DNA of 32,758 nucleotides from an uncultured Pelagibacteraceae bacterium (GTDB lineage Bacteria; Pseudomonadota; Alphaproteobacteria; Pelagibacterales; Pelagibacteraceae): positions 1 through 32,758 of the forward strand of contig CACIWJ010000004.1 of assembly GCA_902590365.1 (NCBI GenBank), in the 5' to 3' direction. Below are positions 1 to 10,841 of this stretch, piece after piece. Numbering within the stretch: position 1 is the first letter of the stretch; every line of letters starts with the position of its first letter. The notes below the pieces were generated by a model. It was given only the letters and a program-made list of their open reading frames with translations. It searched no databases and was not told where the DNA came from. The position numbers and the translations under genes were made by a program.

Positions 1-267
1 GTAAAAAATAAAACAAACTTTTTTGCAAAAAGATTTGCTGCAAAAGAAGCCTTTGTTAAATCATTGGGTACTGGTTTTAGAAATGGCATTAATTTTAAGG
101 ATATTTCTGTAAAAAATAACAATTTAGGCAAACCCCAGCTATATCTAAGTAAAAAAATTAAGTCTTTTTTGTCACATAAATTAAAGTATAGAAAATATAA
201 AATACATTTGTCTTTATCAGATGAAAATAAACACTCAATAGCATTTGTTATTATCAACAAATATTAA
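1..267 (+). CDS. acpS: Holo-[acyl-carrier-protein] synthase, C-terminal part (truncated by window start)
   Basis: Open frame from base 1 ([35 protein letters not shown]...) matches the AcpS 'RFAAKEA..KALGTG' motif; followed by lepB-rnc as in alphaproteobacteria. Confidence 0.85.
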   Translation, partial: VKNKTNFFAKRFAAKEAFVKSLGTGFRNGINFKDISVKNNNLGKPQLYLSKKIKSFLSHKLKYRKYKIHLSLSDENKHSIAFVIINKY

Positions 268-270
268 AAA

Positions 271-999
271 ATGAAAAAGTTTATAACTGAAAATTTAACA
301 ACAATTTTTTATGCACTTATAATAGCTGTTATAATAAGATCTTTATTTATTCAGCCTTTCTTTATTCCCTCTTCATCAATGGAACCAAATCTATTAGTTG
401 GTGATAGATTATTTGTAACAAAATTTACTTATGGTTATAGTAAACATTCATTTCCATTTAGCCCACCAATCTTTAAAGATAGAATTTTATTTAATAAGCC
501 AAATAGAGGCGATGTAGTTGTTTTTAAAACACCAGCTGATAATAGAACTGACTATATAAAAAGACTGATAGGGTTACCAGGTGATACAATACAGTTTATA
601 AATGGGAATTTATACATTAATCAAATACAAATTTTTAAAGATATCAAATCAAGAAATGATAAAACTCACTGTGGCAATAAAATATTAGATGTTAATACAT
701 TTGAAGAAAAATTTGATAATAATGTCAAATTTAAAACTGTTTATAGTAATGAATATACGTTTCAAAATTCAGATCAATTTTTAGTTCCTGAAAAACATTA
801 CTTTTTTTTAGGCGATAATAGAGATTGTTCAAAAGATAGTCGTTTTTTAACTAGTGTTGGTTATGTACATGAAAATAATTTAGTAGGAAAAGCGCAATTA
901 ATATTTTTTTCTTCTGATTATAGAAACGGAAGGTTATTTCAATTTTGGAAATGGTTTGAAATAATAAGATTTGATCGTTTCTTTAAAATAATAAAATAA
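271..999 (+). CDS. lepB: Signal peptidase I
   Basis: PSSSMEPNLLVGDRLFVTKFTYG, RGDVVVFKTP...DYIKRLIGLPGD and GDNRDCSKDSR motifs. Confidence 0.95.
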   Translation: MKKFITENLTTIFYALIIAVIIRSLFIQPFFIPSSSMEPNLLVGDRLFVTKFTYGYSKHSFPFSPPIFKDRILFNKPNRGDVVVFKTPADNRTDYIKRLIGLPGDTIQFINGNLYINQIQIFKDIKSRNDKTHCGNKILDVNTFEEKFDNNVKFKTVYSNEYTFQNSDQFLVPEKHYFFLGDNRDCSKDSRFLTSVGYVHENNLVGKAQLIFFSSDYRNGRLFQFWKWFEIIRFDRFFKIIK

Positions 1000-1000
1000 A

Positions 1001-1663
1001 ATGAATCTAAATTATCTTGAAAAAAAAATAAAAATAAATTTTAAAAACAAAGATTTATTAATTAGATCTCTCACTCACAAAAGTTTTGATTCAAATAATA
1101 ACAATGAAAAATTAGAGTTTTTAGGTGATAGAATCTTAGGATTCGTAATTGCAAAAAAACTTCTTGAATTATACCCAAATGATAAAGAGGGCATACTCGA
1201 TAAAAAATTAGCTTCTTTAGTTAATAAAAAAATGTGTTTACAAGTTTGTAAACTTTTTGAAATAGAAAAGTTTATAAAAACAAGCTCATCTAATAAAAAA
1301 AATTACAAAATAGAAGATAAAATTATATCTGATACATGTGAAGCAATTATTGGAGCAATATTCCTGGACCAAGGAATTAAAGTAGCAGAAAGATTCATTT
1401 TAGATTTATGGAAAGAACATATTGAAAAAACAACAAAAACTAATGTTGACTCAAAAACCAGGTTACAAGAATATTCTTTAAAAAAATTTAAAAAACTTCC
1501 CATATATAAATTAATTGAAAACTCTGGCCCTAGGCACAAACCAACTTTTATAATCGAGGTAAAAATAAAAAGTTCAAAATCTACTATCGGCAAAGGTTTT
1601 TCTAAAAAAGATGCTGAACAAAATGCTGCAACACAACTATTAAAAAATATAAATTTAATATGA
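1001..1663 (+). CDS. rnc: Ribonuclease III
   Basis: NEKLEFLGDRILG signature; C-terminal dsRBD (GPRHKPTFIIEVKI...GKGFSKKDAEQNAA). Confidence 0.95.
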   Translation: MNLNYLEKKIKINFKNKDLLIRSLTHKSFDSNNNNEKLEFLGDRILGFVIAKKLLELYPNDKEGILDKKLASLVNKKMCLQVCKLFEIEKFIKTSSSNKKNYKIEDKIISDTCEAIIGAIFLDQGIKVAERFILDLWKEHIEKTTKTNVDSKTRLQEYSLKKFKKLPIYKLIENSGPRHKPTFIIEVKIKSSKSTIGKGFSKKDAEQNAATQLLKNINLI

Positions 1664-2340
1664 TTTGGGGTGATAAGGGTTTTTTAATATCTAAATTTAA
1701 ATATAATGAGAACTCTATAATATCAGATTTTTATACTTTAAATCATGGCAGGTCTTCTGGAATTATATTTGGTGCCACTTCAAATAAAATTAGAGGATAT
1801 TTAGAAATTGGCAATTTATTTCAGTTAAATTGTACTTTAAAAAATGAAAGTAAAATTGGATCATTTAAAGTAGAAATAATTGATCCAATAACACCAATTT
1901 TTTTTAATAATAGAAAAAAATTACACTGTATTACCTCTGCTATGAGCATGATAAAACTATTGACTGCAGAAAATCAAAAAAATCATGAAATTTTTAAAAT
2001 TATAAATGACCTTTTTATAATACTTAAAAATGAAAATTGGATTAAAAACTATATTTTATGGGAACTAAATTTACTAAAATTAGTTGGATATGACCTTGAT
2101 TTAAAAAAAATAGTCAACAAAGAAAACAAAAATGATAAAACTTCATATTTTGTTGAAAATTCCAATATTAAGAAATTTGTTCCTGCCTTCTTAGTGGAAA
2201 ATAATAATAAAAATATAGAAATTAGTGAACTGCTAAATGGTTTTAAACTGGTAACTAATTATCTTGAAAAAAATATATTAATTCCAAATAATATTAATCT
2301 ACCAGTTCAAAGAACTGATTTTATTAATTTATTTAAATAA
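1660..2340 (+). CDS. recO: DNA repair protein RecO
   Basis: N-terminal GFLISKFKYNENSIISDFYTLNHG OB-fold pattern; position after rnc; ATGA overlap. Confidence 0.8.
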   Translation: MIWGDKGFLISKFKYNENSIISDFYTLNHGRSSGIIFGATSNKIRGYLEIGNLFQLNCTLKNESKIGSFKVEIIDPITPIFFNNRKKLHCITSAMSMIKLLTAENQKNHEIFKIINDLFIILKNENWIKNYILWELNLLKLVGYDLDLKKIVNKENKNDKTSYFVENSNIKKFVPAFLVENNNKNIEISELLNGFKLVTNYLEKNILIPNNINLPVQRTDFINLFK

Positions 2341-2349
2341 CGATTGTAT

Positions 2350-3369
2350 TTATTTTAAATCTCTTGCAATTTTATCAGCAAAATAAGTTATAATTGCATT
2401 TGCACCAGCTCTCTTAAAACTTATTAATGTTTCTAAAATAATTTTATTGCTTACAATACCCTGTTTAATTGAGTTAACAATTAAACTATATTCACCAGAA
2501 ACTTGATATGCAAGTACAGGTATCTTAAATTTGTTCTTTACATTTTTGATAATATCCAAATAAGGCAAACCTGGTTTCACCATTACCATATCAGCACCTT
2601 CTTTAATATCTAATGCAACTTCTCTAATAGCTTCGTCACTATTGCTATAATCCATTTGATAAGTTTTTTTATTTCCTTTTAATAAATTTTTAGATCCAAT
2701 TGCGTCTCTAAAAGGTCCATAAAAACTTGAAGCATATTTAACTGCATAAGATAATAACTGAACATCTTGAAAATTATTTTTATCTAGCGCTTTTCTTATT
2801 AATCCAATTCTACCATCCATCATATCAGAAGGTGCAATCACATCACAGCCTGCCTCAGCTTGAATTAATGATTGTGAAATAAGAATTTTTATAGTTTCGT
2901 CATTTATTATTTTCCCAGATTTAAGCAGGCCATCATGTCCATGGGAAGTATATGGGTCTAATGCAACATCACACATTACCCCAATTTTATCTTTGTATTT
3001 TTTTTTTATAAAATTTGTTGCCCTGCATACTAAATTATTTTTATTTAAAGCTTCCGCACCTCTTTCGTTTTTTAAATTTTTATTAATATAGGGAAATATA
3101 GCAACCATAGGTATTTTTAATGATACCGCATTTCCAACAACTTGATTAAGTTTATCAATAGAATATCTAAATATACCAGGCATAGATTTAATAGGTATTT
3201 TCTTATTTTTACCTTCAATAACAAATACAGGAAGTATTAAATCGTTAACTGATAATGTATTCTCACTGACCAGTCTTCTCGACCAATTAGATTTTCTATT
3301 TCTCCTAAGCCTTAAATTTGGGTATTTTCCAGTGATAATCATTCTCAATAAATTTTTTATATGCGACAA
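2350..3369 (-). CDS. hemB: Delta-aminolevulinic acid dehydratase (porphobilinogen synthase)
   Basis: RLRRNRKSNWSRRLVSENTLSVNDLILPVFV; DVALDPYTSHGHDG; APSDMMDGRI; MVKPGLPYLDII. Confidence 0.95.
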   Translation of the reverse strand: MSHIKNLLRMIITGKYPNLRLRRNRKSNWSRRLVSENTLSVNDLILPVFVIEGKNKKIPIKSMPGIFRYSIDKLNQVVGNAVSLKIPMVAIFPYINKNLKNERGAEALNKNNLVCRATNFIKKKYKDKIGVMCDVALDPYTSHGHDGLLKSGKIINDETIKILISQSLIQAEAGCDVIAPSDMMDGRIGLIRKALDKNNFQDVQLLSYAVKYASSFYGPFRDAIGSKNLLKGNKKTYQMDYSNSDEAIREVALDIKEGADMVMVKPGLPYLDIIKNVKNKFKIPVLAYQVSGEYSLIVNSIKQGIVSNKIILETLISFKRAGANAIITYFADKIARDLK

Positions 3370-3414
3370 AAGTTATATGTATTATAATTATAAATAAAGT
3401 ATTAATTTAAATAC

Positions 3415-4038
3415 ATGAACAACATTACTTCTTTAAGTGAAATAAAAACTAATAAAATAGCAAGTGATTTTCAAAAACAAGATATTCATTTCGATATAGA
3501 TAAACTTAGAAATGCATGTAATGAAGTTTTAAAAATAAAAGGCTTTGATACAAGTTTAGGAATTCCACATTTTGCAGCTATTTCTTTAAATCAAATCCCA
3601 GGTGATCCTGACTCTATTAAAGGAAGCAAAGTAAGAGGCGTCTATTGGACAAAACCAGACTCAACAGGTGTAGAAGTAACAAGAGATGTAAACATTGATG
3701 AAAGCAAATATACGGAATTTGTAAAAGATTTTGAACACACTTACTTCAAAGAAGTTTATGATGAATTATCTAAAAAATATAAATTAGGTAGAGTAAGACT
3801 TTTATTAAAAGAGCCTAGATCTACATTAAGTTGGCACAGAGATCCTGAACCAAGACTACATATACCTATATACACCAATCCAGGCGCTATAATGGTAATT
3901 GATAAAGCAGCACAACACATGCCAGCAGATGGATCTGTTTGGGTAACTAACAATTTGAAATATCATAATGCTTTTAATGGCGGGGAAGAAAATAGAGTTC
4001 ATTTAGTTGCTTGCGTTTTAGACTATAAATTTAATTAA
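3415..4038 (+). CDS. Aspartyl/asparaginyl beta-hydroxylase-like 2OG-Fe(II) oxygenase
   Basis: SWHRDPEPRLHIPI...GSVWVTNNLKYHNAFNGGEENRVHLV: H-x-D...H and R pattern of AspH-type cupin dioxygenases. Confidence 0.65.
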   Translation: MNNITSLSEIKTNKIASDFQKQDIHFDIDKLRNACNEVLKIKGFDTSLGIPHFAAISLNQIPGDPDSIKGSKVRGVYWTKPDSTGVEVTRDVNIDESKYTEFVKDFEHTYFKEVYDELSKKYKLGRVRLLLKEPRSTLSWHRDPEPRLHIPIYTNPGAIMVIDKAAQHMPADGSVWVTNNLKYHNAFNGGEENRVHLVACVLDYKFN

Positions 4039-4061
4039 TTTTAGTTTATAAATTAAATCAG

Positions 4062-4484
4062 TTGAAAAAAATTTATATTGCATCAGATCACGCTGGTTTT
4101 AAATTAAAGAGTTGTATTCTCTCAAAATTTGTTAATAAGAAAAAAATAATAGATTTAGGTCCTAAATCGAACATCTCTGTTGACTATCCAGATTATGCAA
4201 AAAAATTATCCAAAAAAATTGCATCAGATAAAGGAAGTTTAGGTATATTAATATGTGGATCAGGTATGGGAATGGCTATAACAGCAAACAAAATAAAAAA
4301 TGTTAGAGCTGCCCTATGCTATAGCAATAAAAACACTAAATTATCGAGATTGCATAATAATGCAAATATCATTACATTAGGAGAAAGGTTGATTAGCAAA
4401 AATAAAGCGATTAATCTTATAAAAATTTTCTTAAGGACAAAATTTGAAGGTGGAAGACACTTAAGAAGAATTAAAAAAATGTAA
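4062..4484 (+). CDS. rpiB: Ribose-5-phosphate isomerase B (RpiB/LacAB family), TTG start
   Basis: [43 protein letters not shown] motifs; precedes glyA. Confidence 0.9.
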   Translation: MKKIYIASDHAGFKLKSCILSKFVNKKKIIDLGPKSNISVDYPDYAKKLSKKIASDKGSLGILICGSGMGMAITANKIKNVRAALCYSNKNTKLSRLHNNANIITLGERLISKNKAINLIKIFLRTKFEGGRHLRRIKKM

Positions 4485-4486
4485 TT

Positions 4487-5800
4487 ATGTCTAGTGAAAG
4501 TAAATATTTAAACGACCAATATAAAGGCTTTTTTGAAGATAGCTTGTCTAAAACTGATCCAGAATTATATAAAGCTATTAACGATGAATTAAAGAGACAA
4601 CAAGAACATATTGAATTAATAGCGTCAGAAAATATTGTTTCTCAAGCAGTTTTAGAAGCTCAAGGCTCAGTTTTAACGAACAAATATGCCGAAGGTTATC
4701 CTGGCAAGAGATATTATAATGGATGTGATCATGTTGATGTTGCAGAAAATCTTGCTATTGAAAGATTAAAAAAAATATTTGATTGTAAATTTGCAAATGC
4801 ACAACCGCATTCTGGAGCTCAAGCTAATGGAGCTGTATTCTTAGCTTTATTAAAACCAGGTGATACATTCATGGGAATGAGTTTGAATTCTGGAGGTCAT
4901 ATAACTCATGGTTTAAAAATTTCTATGTCAGGTAAGTGGTTTAATGCAGTAAGCTATGATGTTGATAAAGAGTCAGAGCTCATTGATTATGATAAAGTTG
5001 AAAAAATTGCTTTAGAAAATAAACCAAAACTTATAATAGCTGGAGGTAGTGCTTATTCTAGAGTAATTGATTTTAAAAGATTTAGAGAGATAGCCGACCA
5101 AGTTGGAGCCTATCTCATGGTAGATATGGCTCATTTTTCAGGCCTTGTTGCAGGAAAAGGATATCCTAACCCATGCGAGCATGCACATGTTGTAACTTCA
5201 ACAACACATAAAGTTTTTAGAAGTGCAAGAGGCGGTATTATTTTAACAAACCATGAAGACTTAGCAAAAAAATTTAATTCTGCTGTATTTCCTGGTTATC
5301 AAGGAGGACCTTTGATGCACATAATTGCAGCAAAAGCCGCAGGATTTTTAGAAGCGTTAAAACCTGAGTTTAAAGATTATATTAAAGCAGTTTTAGCAAA
5401 TGCTAAAATTTTATCAGAAACACTTAAAAATAATGGATTTAAAATTTATTCAGGAGGTACAGATTCTCATTTAATGTTAGTTGATTTAAGACCCTTTAAT
5501 GTAAAAGGAAATTTAGCTGCAGAAAGTTTGTGTAGAGCTAACATTACATGTAATAAAAACGGTATACCTTTTGATAGTGAAAGTCCCATGGTAACATCTG
5601 GTATAAGACTTGGAACTCAAGCTGCAACTACTAGAGGTTTTGGCTTAAAGGAATTTGAAAAAGTGGGCGAGTTGATTACAAAAGTCATTGATGGTTTATC
5701 TAAAAACCCAAGTGATAACAGTAAAATTGAAGACGAAGTAAGAAAAGAAGTTGTTTCACTTTGCTCGTCTTTTCCAATATATAAGAATCTTAGAAAATGA
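4487..5800 (+). CDS. glyA: Serine hydroxymethyltransferase
   Basis: [58 protein letters not shown]-lysine motif. Confidence 0.98.
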   Translation: MSSESKYLNDQYKGFFEDSLSKTDPELYKAINDELKRQQEHIELIASENIVSQAVLEAQGSVLTNKYAEGYPGKRYYNGCDHVDVAENLAIERLKKIFDCKFANAQPHSGAQANGAVFLALLKPGDTFMGMSLNSGGHITHGLKISMSGKWFNAVSYDVDKESELIDYDKVEKIALENKPKLIIAGGSAYSRVIDFKRFREIADQVGAYLMVDMAHFSGLVAGKGYPNPCEHAHVVTSTTHKVFRSARGGIILTNHEDLAKKFNSAVFPGYQGGPLMHIIAAKAAGFLEALKPEFKDYIKAVLANAKILSETLKNNGFKIYSGGTDSHLMLVDLRPFNVKGNLAAESLCRANITCNKNGIPFDSESPMVTSGIRLGTQAATTRGFGLKEFEKVGELITKVIDGLSKNPSDNSKIEDEVRKEVVSLCSSFPIYKNLRK

Positions 5801-6255
5801 TTTGTCCATGTGAAAAAAAAGGAGAAACTTCAGTTGTAGATTCAAGACCAACTGAAGATGGCACTGCAATAAGAAGAAGAAGATTGTGTAGTTGTGGTGA
5901 AAGATTTACTACTTTCGAAAGAATTCAATATAGAGAGATAATGGTTGTAAAAAAAAATGGTCGAAAATCTCCTTTTGATAGAGACAAGTTATCAAAATCT
6001 ATTTATATAGCTTTAAAAAAAAGACCAATAGACACTGATACTGTAGAAAAATTTATAACTAAAATATCACGATCTTTGGAAGAATTAGGCCAAAATGAAA
6101 TATCGTCAAGCACTATAGGGTCAATGGTTATGGATGGTTTAAAAGAATTAGACCCTGTTGCATATGTAAGGTTTGCTTCTGTTTATAGAAATTTTAGGGA
6201 AGAAAAAGATTTTATTCAGTTTGTAGACAAAATCGATGTCTTCAAAAAAAGATAA
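5797..6255 (+). CDS. nrdR: Transcriptional repressor NrdR
   Basis: [42 protein letters not shown] zinc ribbon plus ATP-cone. Confidence 0.95.
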   Translation: MICPCEKKGETSVVDSRPTEDGTAIRRRRLCSCGERFTTFERIQYREIMVVKKNGRKSPFDRDKLSKSIYIALKKRPIDTDTVEKFITKISRSLEELGQNEISSSTIGSMVMDGLKELDPVAYVRFASVYRNFREEKDFIQFVDKIDVFKKR

Positions 6256-7336
6256 ATTTACCAATCAAGATAGATTTTATATGAATCTTGCTATTAATTT
6301 AGCAAGAGGACAGGATGGCTTAACAGGATTAAATCCTTCAGTTGGTTGTGTAATTGTAAAAAATAAAAAAATAATCTCTCATGGAGTGACAAATATAAAT
6401 GGTAGACCACATGCTGAAACAATAGCTCTTAACAAAAACAAGAAAAATATTAAGGGATCTACTGTTTATTTAACTTTAGAGCCATGTGCACATTATGGAA
6501 AAACTCCACCATGCACAAATGCTCTTGTTAAATCAAAAGTTAAAAAAGTTATTTATTCAATTGACGATAGAGATCCAAGAACATTTAAAAAAGCTAAAAA
6601 AATATTAAAATTAAATAAAATTTTAACAAAATCAGGTTTATTGATTAATGAAACTAAAAATTTGTATAAAAGTTATAATTATATAAAAAAGAATAAATTT
6701 CCTTATATTACTGGTAAACTTGCTTGTTCATCGAACTTACATATATTAAATAATAGTACTCATATTACAAATGAACATTCAAGAAAAGTATCACATTTGT
6801 TAAGATTCAAAAATCAAGGTATTTTAACTACTTATAAAACTGTAAATTCAGATAATCCAAAACTGACTTGCAGAATTGATGGTTTAGAGAAATTTTCTCC
6901 TGTAAAAATTATTATAGATAAAAATTTAAAGATAAAATTAAATTCATATATTGTTAATAATTCAATGAAAGGTAAAACCATTATTTTTCATAATTCAAAA
7001 AATTTTTCAAAAATTAAATTTTTAAAAAGTAAAGGCATTAAACTAGTAAATTTTAATTTAGGTAATAATAAAAATTTTGATCTAAAAAAAATTTTTAAAA
7101 AAATTTATAATTTAGGAATTCATACAATTTTAATAGAAGGTGGCAAAACCTTAACTTATAATATTATATCTCAAAAAATATTTAATGAATTTTATCTCTT
7201 TAAAAGTGATAAAATTCTTAATAATAAACATAAAATTAATGTTTTAGATGTAAAAAAACAGCTAGATAAAGAATTTAAAAATAAATATTTTGTTAATACT
7301 TATCTAGATAAAGATAAACTAATACATTATTACTAA
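6236..7336 (+). CDS. ribD: Bifunctional diaminohydroxyphosphoribosylaminopyrimidine deaminase / 5-amino-6-(5-phosphoribosylamino)uracil reductase
   Basis: [39 protein letters not shown] deaminase motifs; C-terminal reductase domain. Confidence 0.95.
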   Translation: MSSKKDKFTNQDRFYMNLAINLARGQDGLTGLNPSVGCVIVKNKKIISHGVTNINGRPHAETIALNKNKKNIKGSTVYLTLEPCAHYGKTPPCTNALVKSKVKKVIYSIDDRDPRTFKKAKKILKLNKILTKSGLLINETKNLYKSYNYIKKNKFPYITGKLACSSNLHILNNSTHITNEHSRKVSHLLRFKNQGILTTYKTVNSDNPKLTCRIDGLEKFSPVKIIIDKNLKIKLNSYIVNNSMKGKTIIFHNSKNFSKIKFLKSKGIKLVNFNLGNNKNFDLKKIFKKIYNLGIHTILIEGGKTLTYNIISQKIFNEFYLFKSDKILNNKHKINVLDVKKQLDKEFKNKYFVNTYLDKDKLIHYY

Positions 7337-7340
7337 AAAA

Positions 7341-7934
7341 ATGTTTAATGGAATCATATACAACCAAGGTGAAATTAAAAAAATTTTAAGAAGAAAGAAA
7401 GGAATTAATCTTTTTTTAAAATCAAATCTTAAGTTAAAAAAGAATAGTATTGGAATGTCTATATCATGTGATGGTGTCTGTTTGACCCTTATATCTGTAA
7501 AAAATAATTTAATTGAGTTTTACCTATCAAACGAAACTTTAGTTAGATCAAAATTTAAAAACATAACAATAGGTAATAAAATCAATCTAGAATTACCAAT
7601 AAAATTTGGGCAAAAAATTTCAGGTCACATTTGTCAAGGACATGTTGATACTATAGGTATAGTCAAAAGTATATCAAAAGTTGATAAATCTTATGTTTTT
7701 GAATTTGTTATAAAAAGAAATTTTAAAAAAAGTTTAATTGAAAAAGCTTCAATTCTTATTAATGGTGTCTCATTAACAATTTCAAAAATTACAAAAAATG
7801 GATTTAAAGTTTGGATAATTCCTCATACATTAAAATTAACAAATTTAATATATTTAAATAAAAAAGATTTGGTTAATATTGAAATAGATATTTTATCAAA
7901 ATATATAAAAAATTTTTTTAATGCCAAAAAATAA
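7341..7934 (+). CDS. ribE: Riboflavin synthase alpha subunit
   Basis: MFNGII...SISCDGVCLTLISV; GHICQGHVDTIG; INGVSLTI lumazine-binding repeats. Confidence 0.95.
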   Translation: MFNGIIYNQGEIKKILRRKKGINLFLKSNLKLKKNSIGMSISCDGVCLTLISVKNNLIEFYLSNETLVRSKFKNITIGNKINLELPIKFGQKISGHICQGHVDTIGIVKSISKVDKSYVFEFVIKRNFKKSLIEKASILINGVSLTISKITKNGFKVWIIPHTLKLTNLIYLNKKDLVNIEIDILSKYIKNFFNAKK

Positions 7935-9024
7935 ATTTAGTAATATTGAATCGATAATCAAAATATCTAAAAAAGGTGGTATGTATATTTTAGTTGACGA
8001 TGAAAATAGAGAAAATGAAGGTGATATCGTTTTTTGCGCATCTGACGTTAGTGCTAAAAAAATTAATTTTATGGCCAAAAATGGTAGAGGATTAATTTGT
8101 TTAACACTAAATAGTAATCAAGCTAAAAAATTAAATCTAAATTATATGTCACCAGTAAATCAATCAAGAAACCAAACAGCCTTTACTGTTTCCATAGAAG
8201 CAAAGAAAGGTATTTCTACTGGAATTTCTGCCAAAGACAGATCAAGAACAATAAAAATTGCTACAAAAAAAAATGTTAAAAAAAATGAAATAGTTTCACC
8301 CGGTCATGTTTTCCCAATTATTGCAAAGGATGGTGGTGTTCTTGTAAGAGCAGGTCACACTGAGGCTTCAATAGATATAGCTAAATTATCTAAAAAAATT
8401 CCTGCTGCAGTAATATGTGAAATAATGAACGAAGATGGAACAATGTCAAAAGGGGATGATTTATTTAAATTTGCAAGAATACATAAGTTAAAAATTGCTA
8501 AAATTGATGATCTAATTGCTTACAGATTAAAAAAAGAAAAATTAGTTAAAATAAAAAAGAAATCGAGCATTCACGTTAAAGGTAAAAAATACTTAATAAA
8601 AATTTATGAAAATTTATTAGATGGTTCAGAACATTTTGCTCTAATAAAAGGTAAAATTAAAAAAGGTATAGCACCACGTGTTAGAGTTATCTCTTCAAAT
8701 GTAGTTCAAAATTATCTACTAACACAAAAATTGCCTAATTCGTTTAATAACACTTTAAATTACTTCAAAAAATATAATAATTGTGTTTTAATATTTATAA
8801 GAGATTCTAATTTAAAATCTGTTACGCAAACTCTACGTGATTATAAAAGCAAAGGTTTCTATAAAAAAGGAAAGGATAAATTAATAAAAAATTATGGTAT
8901 TGGTGCTCAGATTATTAAATCTTTACAGATAAAAAATATGATATTAGTGACTAGATCTAGAAAAAAAGTTGTTGGTTTAGATGGGTATGGAATTAAAATA
9001 ACTAAGCAGGAAATAATTAAATGA
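7921..9024 (+). CDS. ribBA: 3,4-dihydroxy-2-butanone-4-phosphate synthase with degenerate C-terminal GTP cyclohydrolase II-like domain (RibBX-type)
   Basis: N-terminus DDENRENEGDIVF...GLICLTL...RAGHTEASIDIAKL (RibB); C-terminus lacks the Cys zinc ligands and RQEGRGIG-type loop of RibA. Confidence 0.9.
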   Translation: MPKNKFSNIESIIKISKKGGMYILVDDENRENEGDIVFCASDVSAKKINFMAKNGRGLICLTLNSNQAKKLNLNYMSPVNQSRNQTAFTVSIEAKKGISTGISAKDRSRTIKIATKKNVKKNEIVSPGHVFPIIAKDGGVLVRAGHTEASIDIAKLSKKIPAAVICEIMNEDGTMSKGDDLFKFARIHKLKIAKIDDLIAYRLKKEKLVKIKKKSSIHVKGKKYLIKIYENLLDGSEHFALIKGKIKKGIAPRVRVISSNVVQNYLLTQKLPNSFNNTLNYFKKYNNCVLIFIRDSNLKSVTQTLRDYKSKGFYKKGKDKLIKNYGIGAQIIKSLQIKNMILVTRSRKKVVGLDGYGIKITKQEIIK

Positions 9025-9401
9025 AAAAAATATTAATTGTTATAGCTGATTATTACAAAGATATTTCTTCATCATTGCTAAAAAGTGCAAAAAGTAACTT
9101 GAATAATTTTGCAGTTAAAGTCATTAAAGTTCCAGGTGTTTTTGAAATTCCTATAACAATTTCAAAAAATATTAAAAAATATGATGGGTTTATAGCTTTA
9201 GGTTGCGTAATAAAAGGTAAAACTCCTCATTTCAATTTTATTTCTAGTGCATCAACTCAAGCTATAATGGATATATCTGTAGTTAATAAAAAACCAATTG
9301 GTAATGGTATAATTACTTGTTTAAATATGAGTCAAGCCAAGGCTAGAGGCAAAAAAGGTAAAGAAGCTGCTCAAGCGGTAATTTCTATATTATCACAATA
9401 A
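9021..9401 (+). CDS. ribH: 6,7-dimethyl-8-ribityllumazine synthase
   Basis: VPGVFEIPITISK; ALGCVIKGKTPHFNFIS; GNGIITC. Confidence 0.93.
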   Translation: MKKILIVIADYYKDISSSLLKSAKSNLNNFAVKVIKVPGVFEIPITISKNIKKYDGFIALGCVIKGKTPHFNFISSASTQAIMDISVVNKKPIGNGIITCLNMSQAKARGKKGKEAAQAVISILSQ

Positions 9402-9402
9402 C

Positions 9403-9807
9403 ATGACCTTACAATATACTCCAAAAAATAACCCAAGAATTATAGTAATTCAAAAACTTTATGGAAAGTATTTCAACAAAGAAGAAAATTTGACTTTTCC
9501 CAAACACAGGTTCAAAAAATTTATTAAAGATGTAGTTAACGGAACTATTGAAAGAGACGATGTTATTAACAATGAAATATCAAATCATTTAAATCCAGAT
9601 TTAAATTTAAAAAAATTAGATAAAGTTTTTCAAGTTATAGTAAAAAGTGCAATATTTGAGTTTTTGTATAAACCAAAAATATCTACAAAAATAATCATCA
9701 ATGAATATTTGAAAGCATCAAATTTTTTTATTGAAGTAAATCAAACCAAATATTTAAATGCATTATTAGATAAAATATCAAAGAAAATAAGAAATTCTAA
9801 TGGATGA
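9403..9807 (+). CDS. nusB: Transcription antitermination protein NusB
   Basis: Position between ribH and thiL; C-terminal YKPKISTKIIINEYLKASNFF...YLNALLDKI NusB pattern. Confidence 0.85.
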   Translation: MTLQYTPKNNPRIIVIQKLYGKYFNKEENLTFPKHRFKKFIKDVVNGTIERDDVINNEISNHLNPDLNLKKLDKVFQVIVKSAIFEFLYKPKISTKIIINEYLKASNFFIEVNQTKYLNALLDKISKKIRNSNG

Positions 9808-10759
9808 ATTTGAGTTAATAAAAAAATATTTTCAAAAAATAACTAATAACAATCCAGGAGCAAAAAAGTTAAACGATGATGTTTTTTATGATAAGAAAAA
9901 TAAATTAATAGTATCTGTAGATACATATAATGAAGGTATACATTTTCCAAATTTTAAATATCCAAGTTTAGTTATTAAAAAAGTTTTAAGATCCTCAATT
10001 TCAGATTTATTATCCAAGGGAGTTAAACCCCAGTATTATTTTATTTCAGGAAGTGGCAATAAAAAGAATTTTACAAAAAGAAATTTAATAATGATTTCAA
10101 AATCATTAAAGCAAGAGCAAAAAAGATATAATTTAAAATTATCAGGTGGCGACACTACTAATTCTAATAAAGTTTCTTTTTCTGTATCCACCATAGGTTT
10201 TTCCAAAACTATTGTTGAAAGAAATAAAGCAAAATTAAACGATGATATATATGTCACTGGAAATATAGGTGATAGTTATTTAGGTCTTAAAGTAATTAAA
10301 AATAATATTAAAATTAATCCCAAACTAAAAAAATATTTTATTAATCAATTTTATTGTCCTAATTTACCTTTCAAAGTTTATAATCAAATTCATAAATTTG
10401 CTAATACATCTATGGATATATCAGATGGTTTAATTTCTGATATGGAGAAACTTATTAATAATCAAAATTTATCTTTTGAAATAGATATTAATAAAATACC
10501 TATTTCAAAAAAATTAGAAATCTATTTAAATAAATATAATAAAAAAAAAAATAAATATTTATTTAATGGAGATGACTATCAAATACTTTTTACTGCATCT
10601 AAAAAAAAAAGATTATTAATTAAATCCGTAGCTACTAAAATGAATCACAAAATTACACAAATAGGCAAAATTAATCATGGTAATAAAAAAAATTTAATTA
10701 AAATGGACAATAAATCTCTAAATCTGACTGATTTTAAAGGTTATTCACATAAGTTTTGA
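9800..10759 (+). CDS. thiL: Thiamine-monophosphate kinase
   Basis: NDDVFYD...VSVDTYNEGIHF; LSGGDTTNS; SMDISDGL; LFNGDDYQILFTA. Confidence 0.93.
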   Translation: MDEFELIKKYFQKITNNNPGAKKLNDDVFYDKKNKLIVSVDTYNEGIHFPNFKYPSLVIKKVLRSSISDLLSKGVKPQYYFISGSGNKKNFTKRNLIMISKSLKQEQKRYNLKLSGGDTTNSNKVSFSVSTIGFSKTIVERNKAKLNDDIYVTGNIGDSYLGLKVIKNNIKINPKLKKYFINQFYCPNLPFKVYNQIHKFANTSMDISDGLISDMEKLINNQNLSFEIDINKIPISKKLEIYLNKYNKKKNKYLFNGDDYQILFTASKKKRLLIKSVATKMNHKITQIGKINHGNKKNLIKMDNKSLNLTDFKGYSHKF

Positions 10760-10841
10760 TAAGTTAAATATTGCCTTTTATTTCTTTTTTTGTAATGTGC
10801 GATTTTTAATATTTACTTAATAACTAATAATTAAAGGAATT

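Noticed and set aside
1303-1593. 96-aa minus-strand ORF
   Set aside because: Lies wholly inside rnc on the opposite strand; shadow ORF with no recognisable family.
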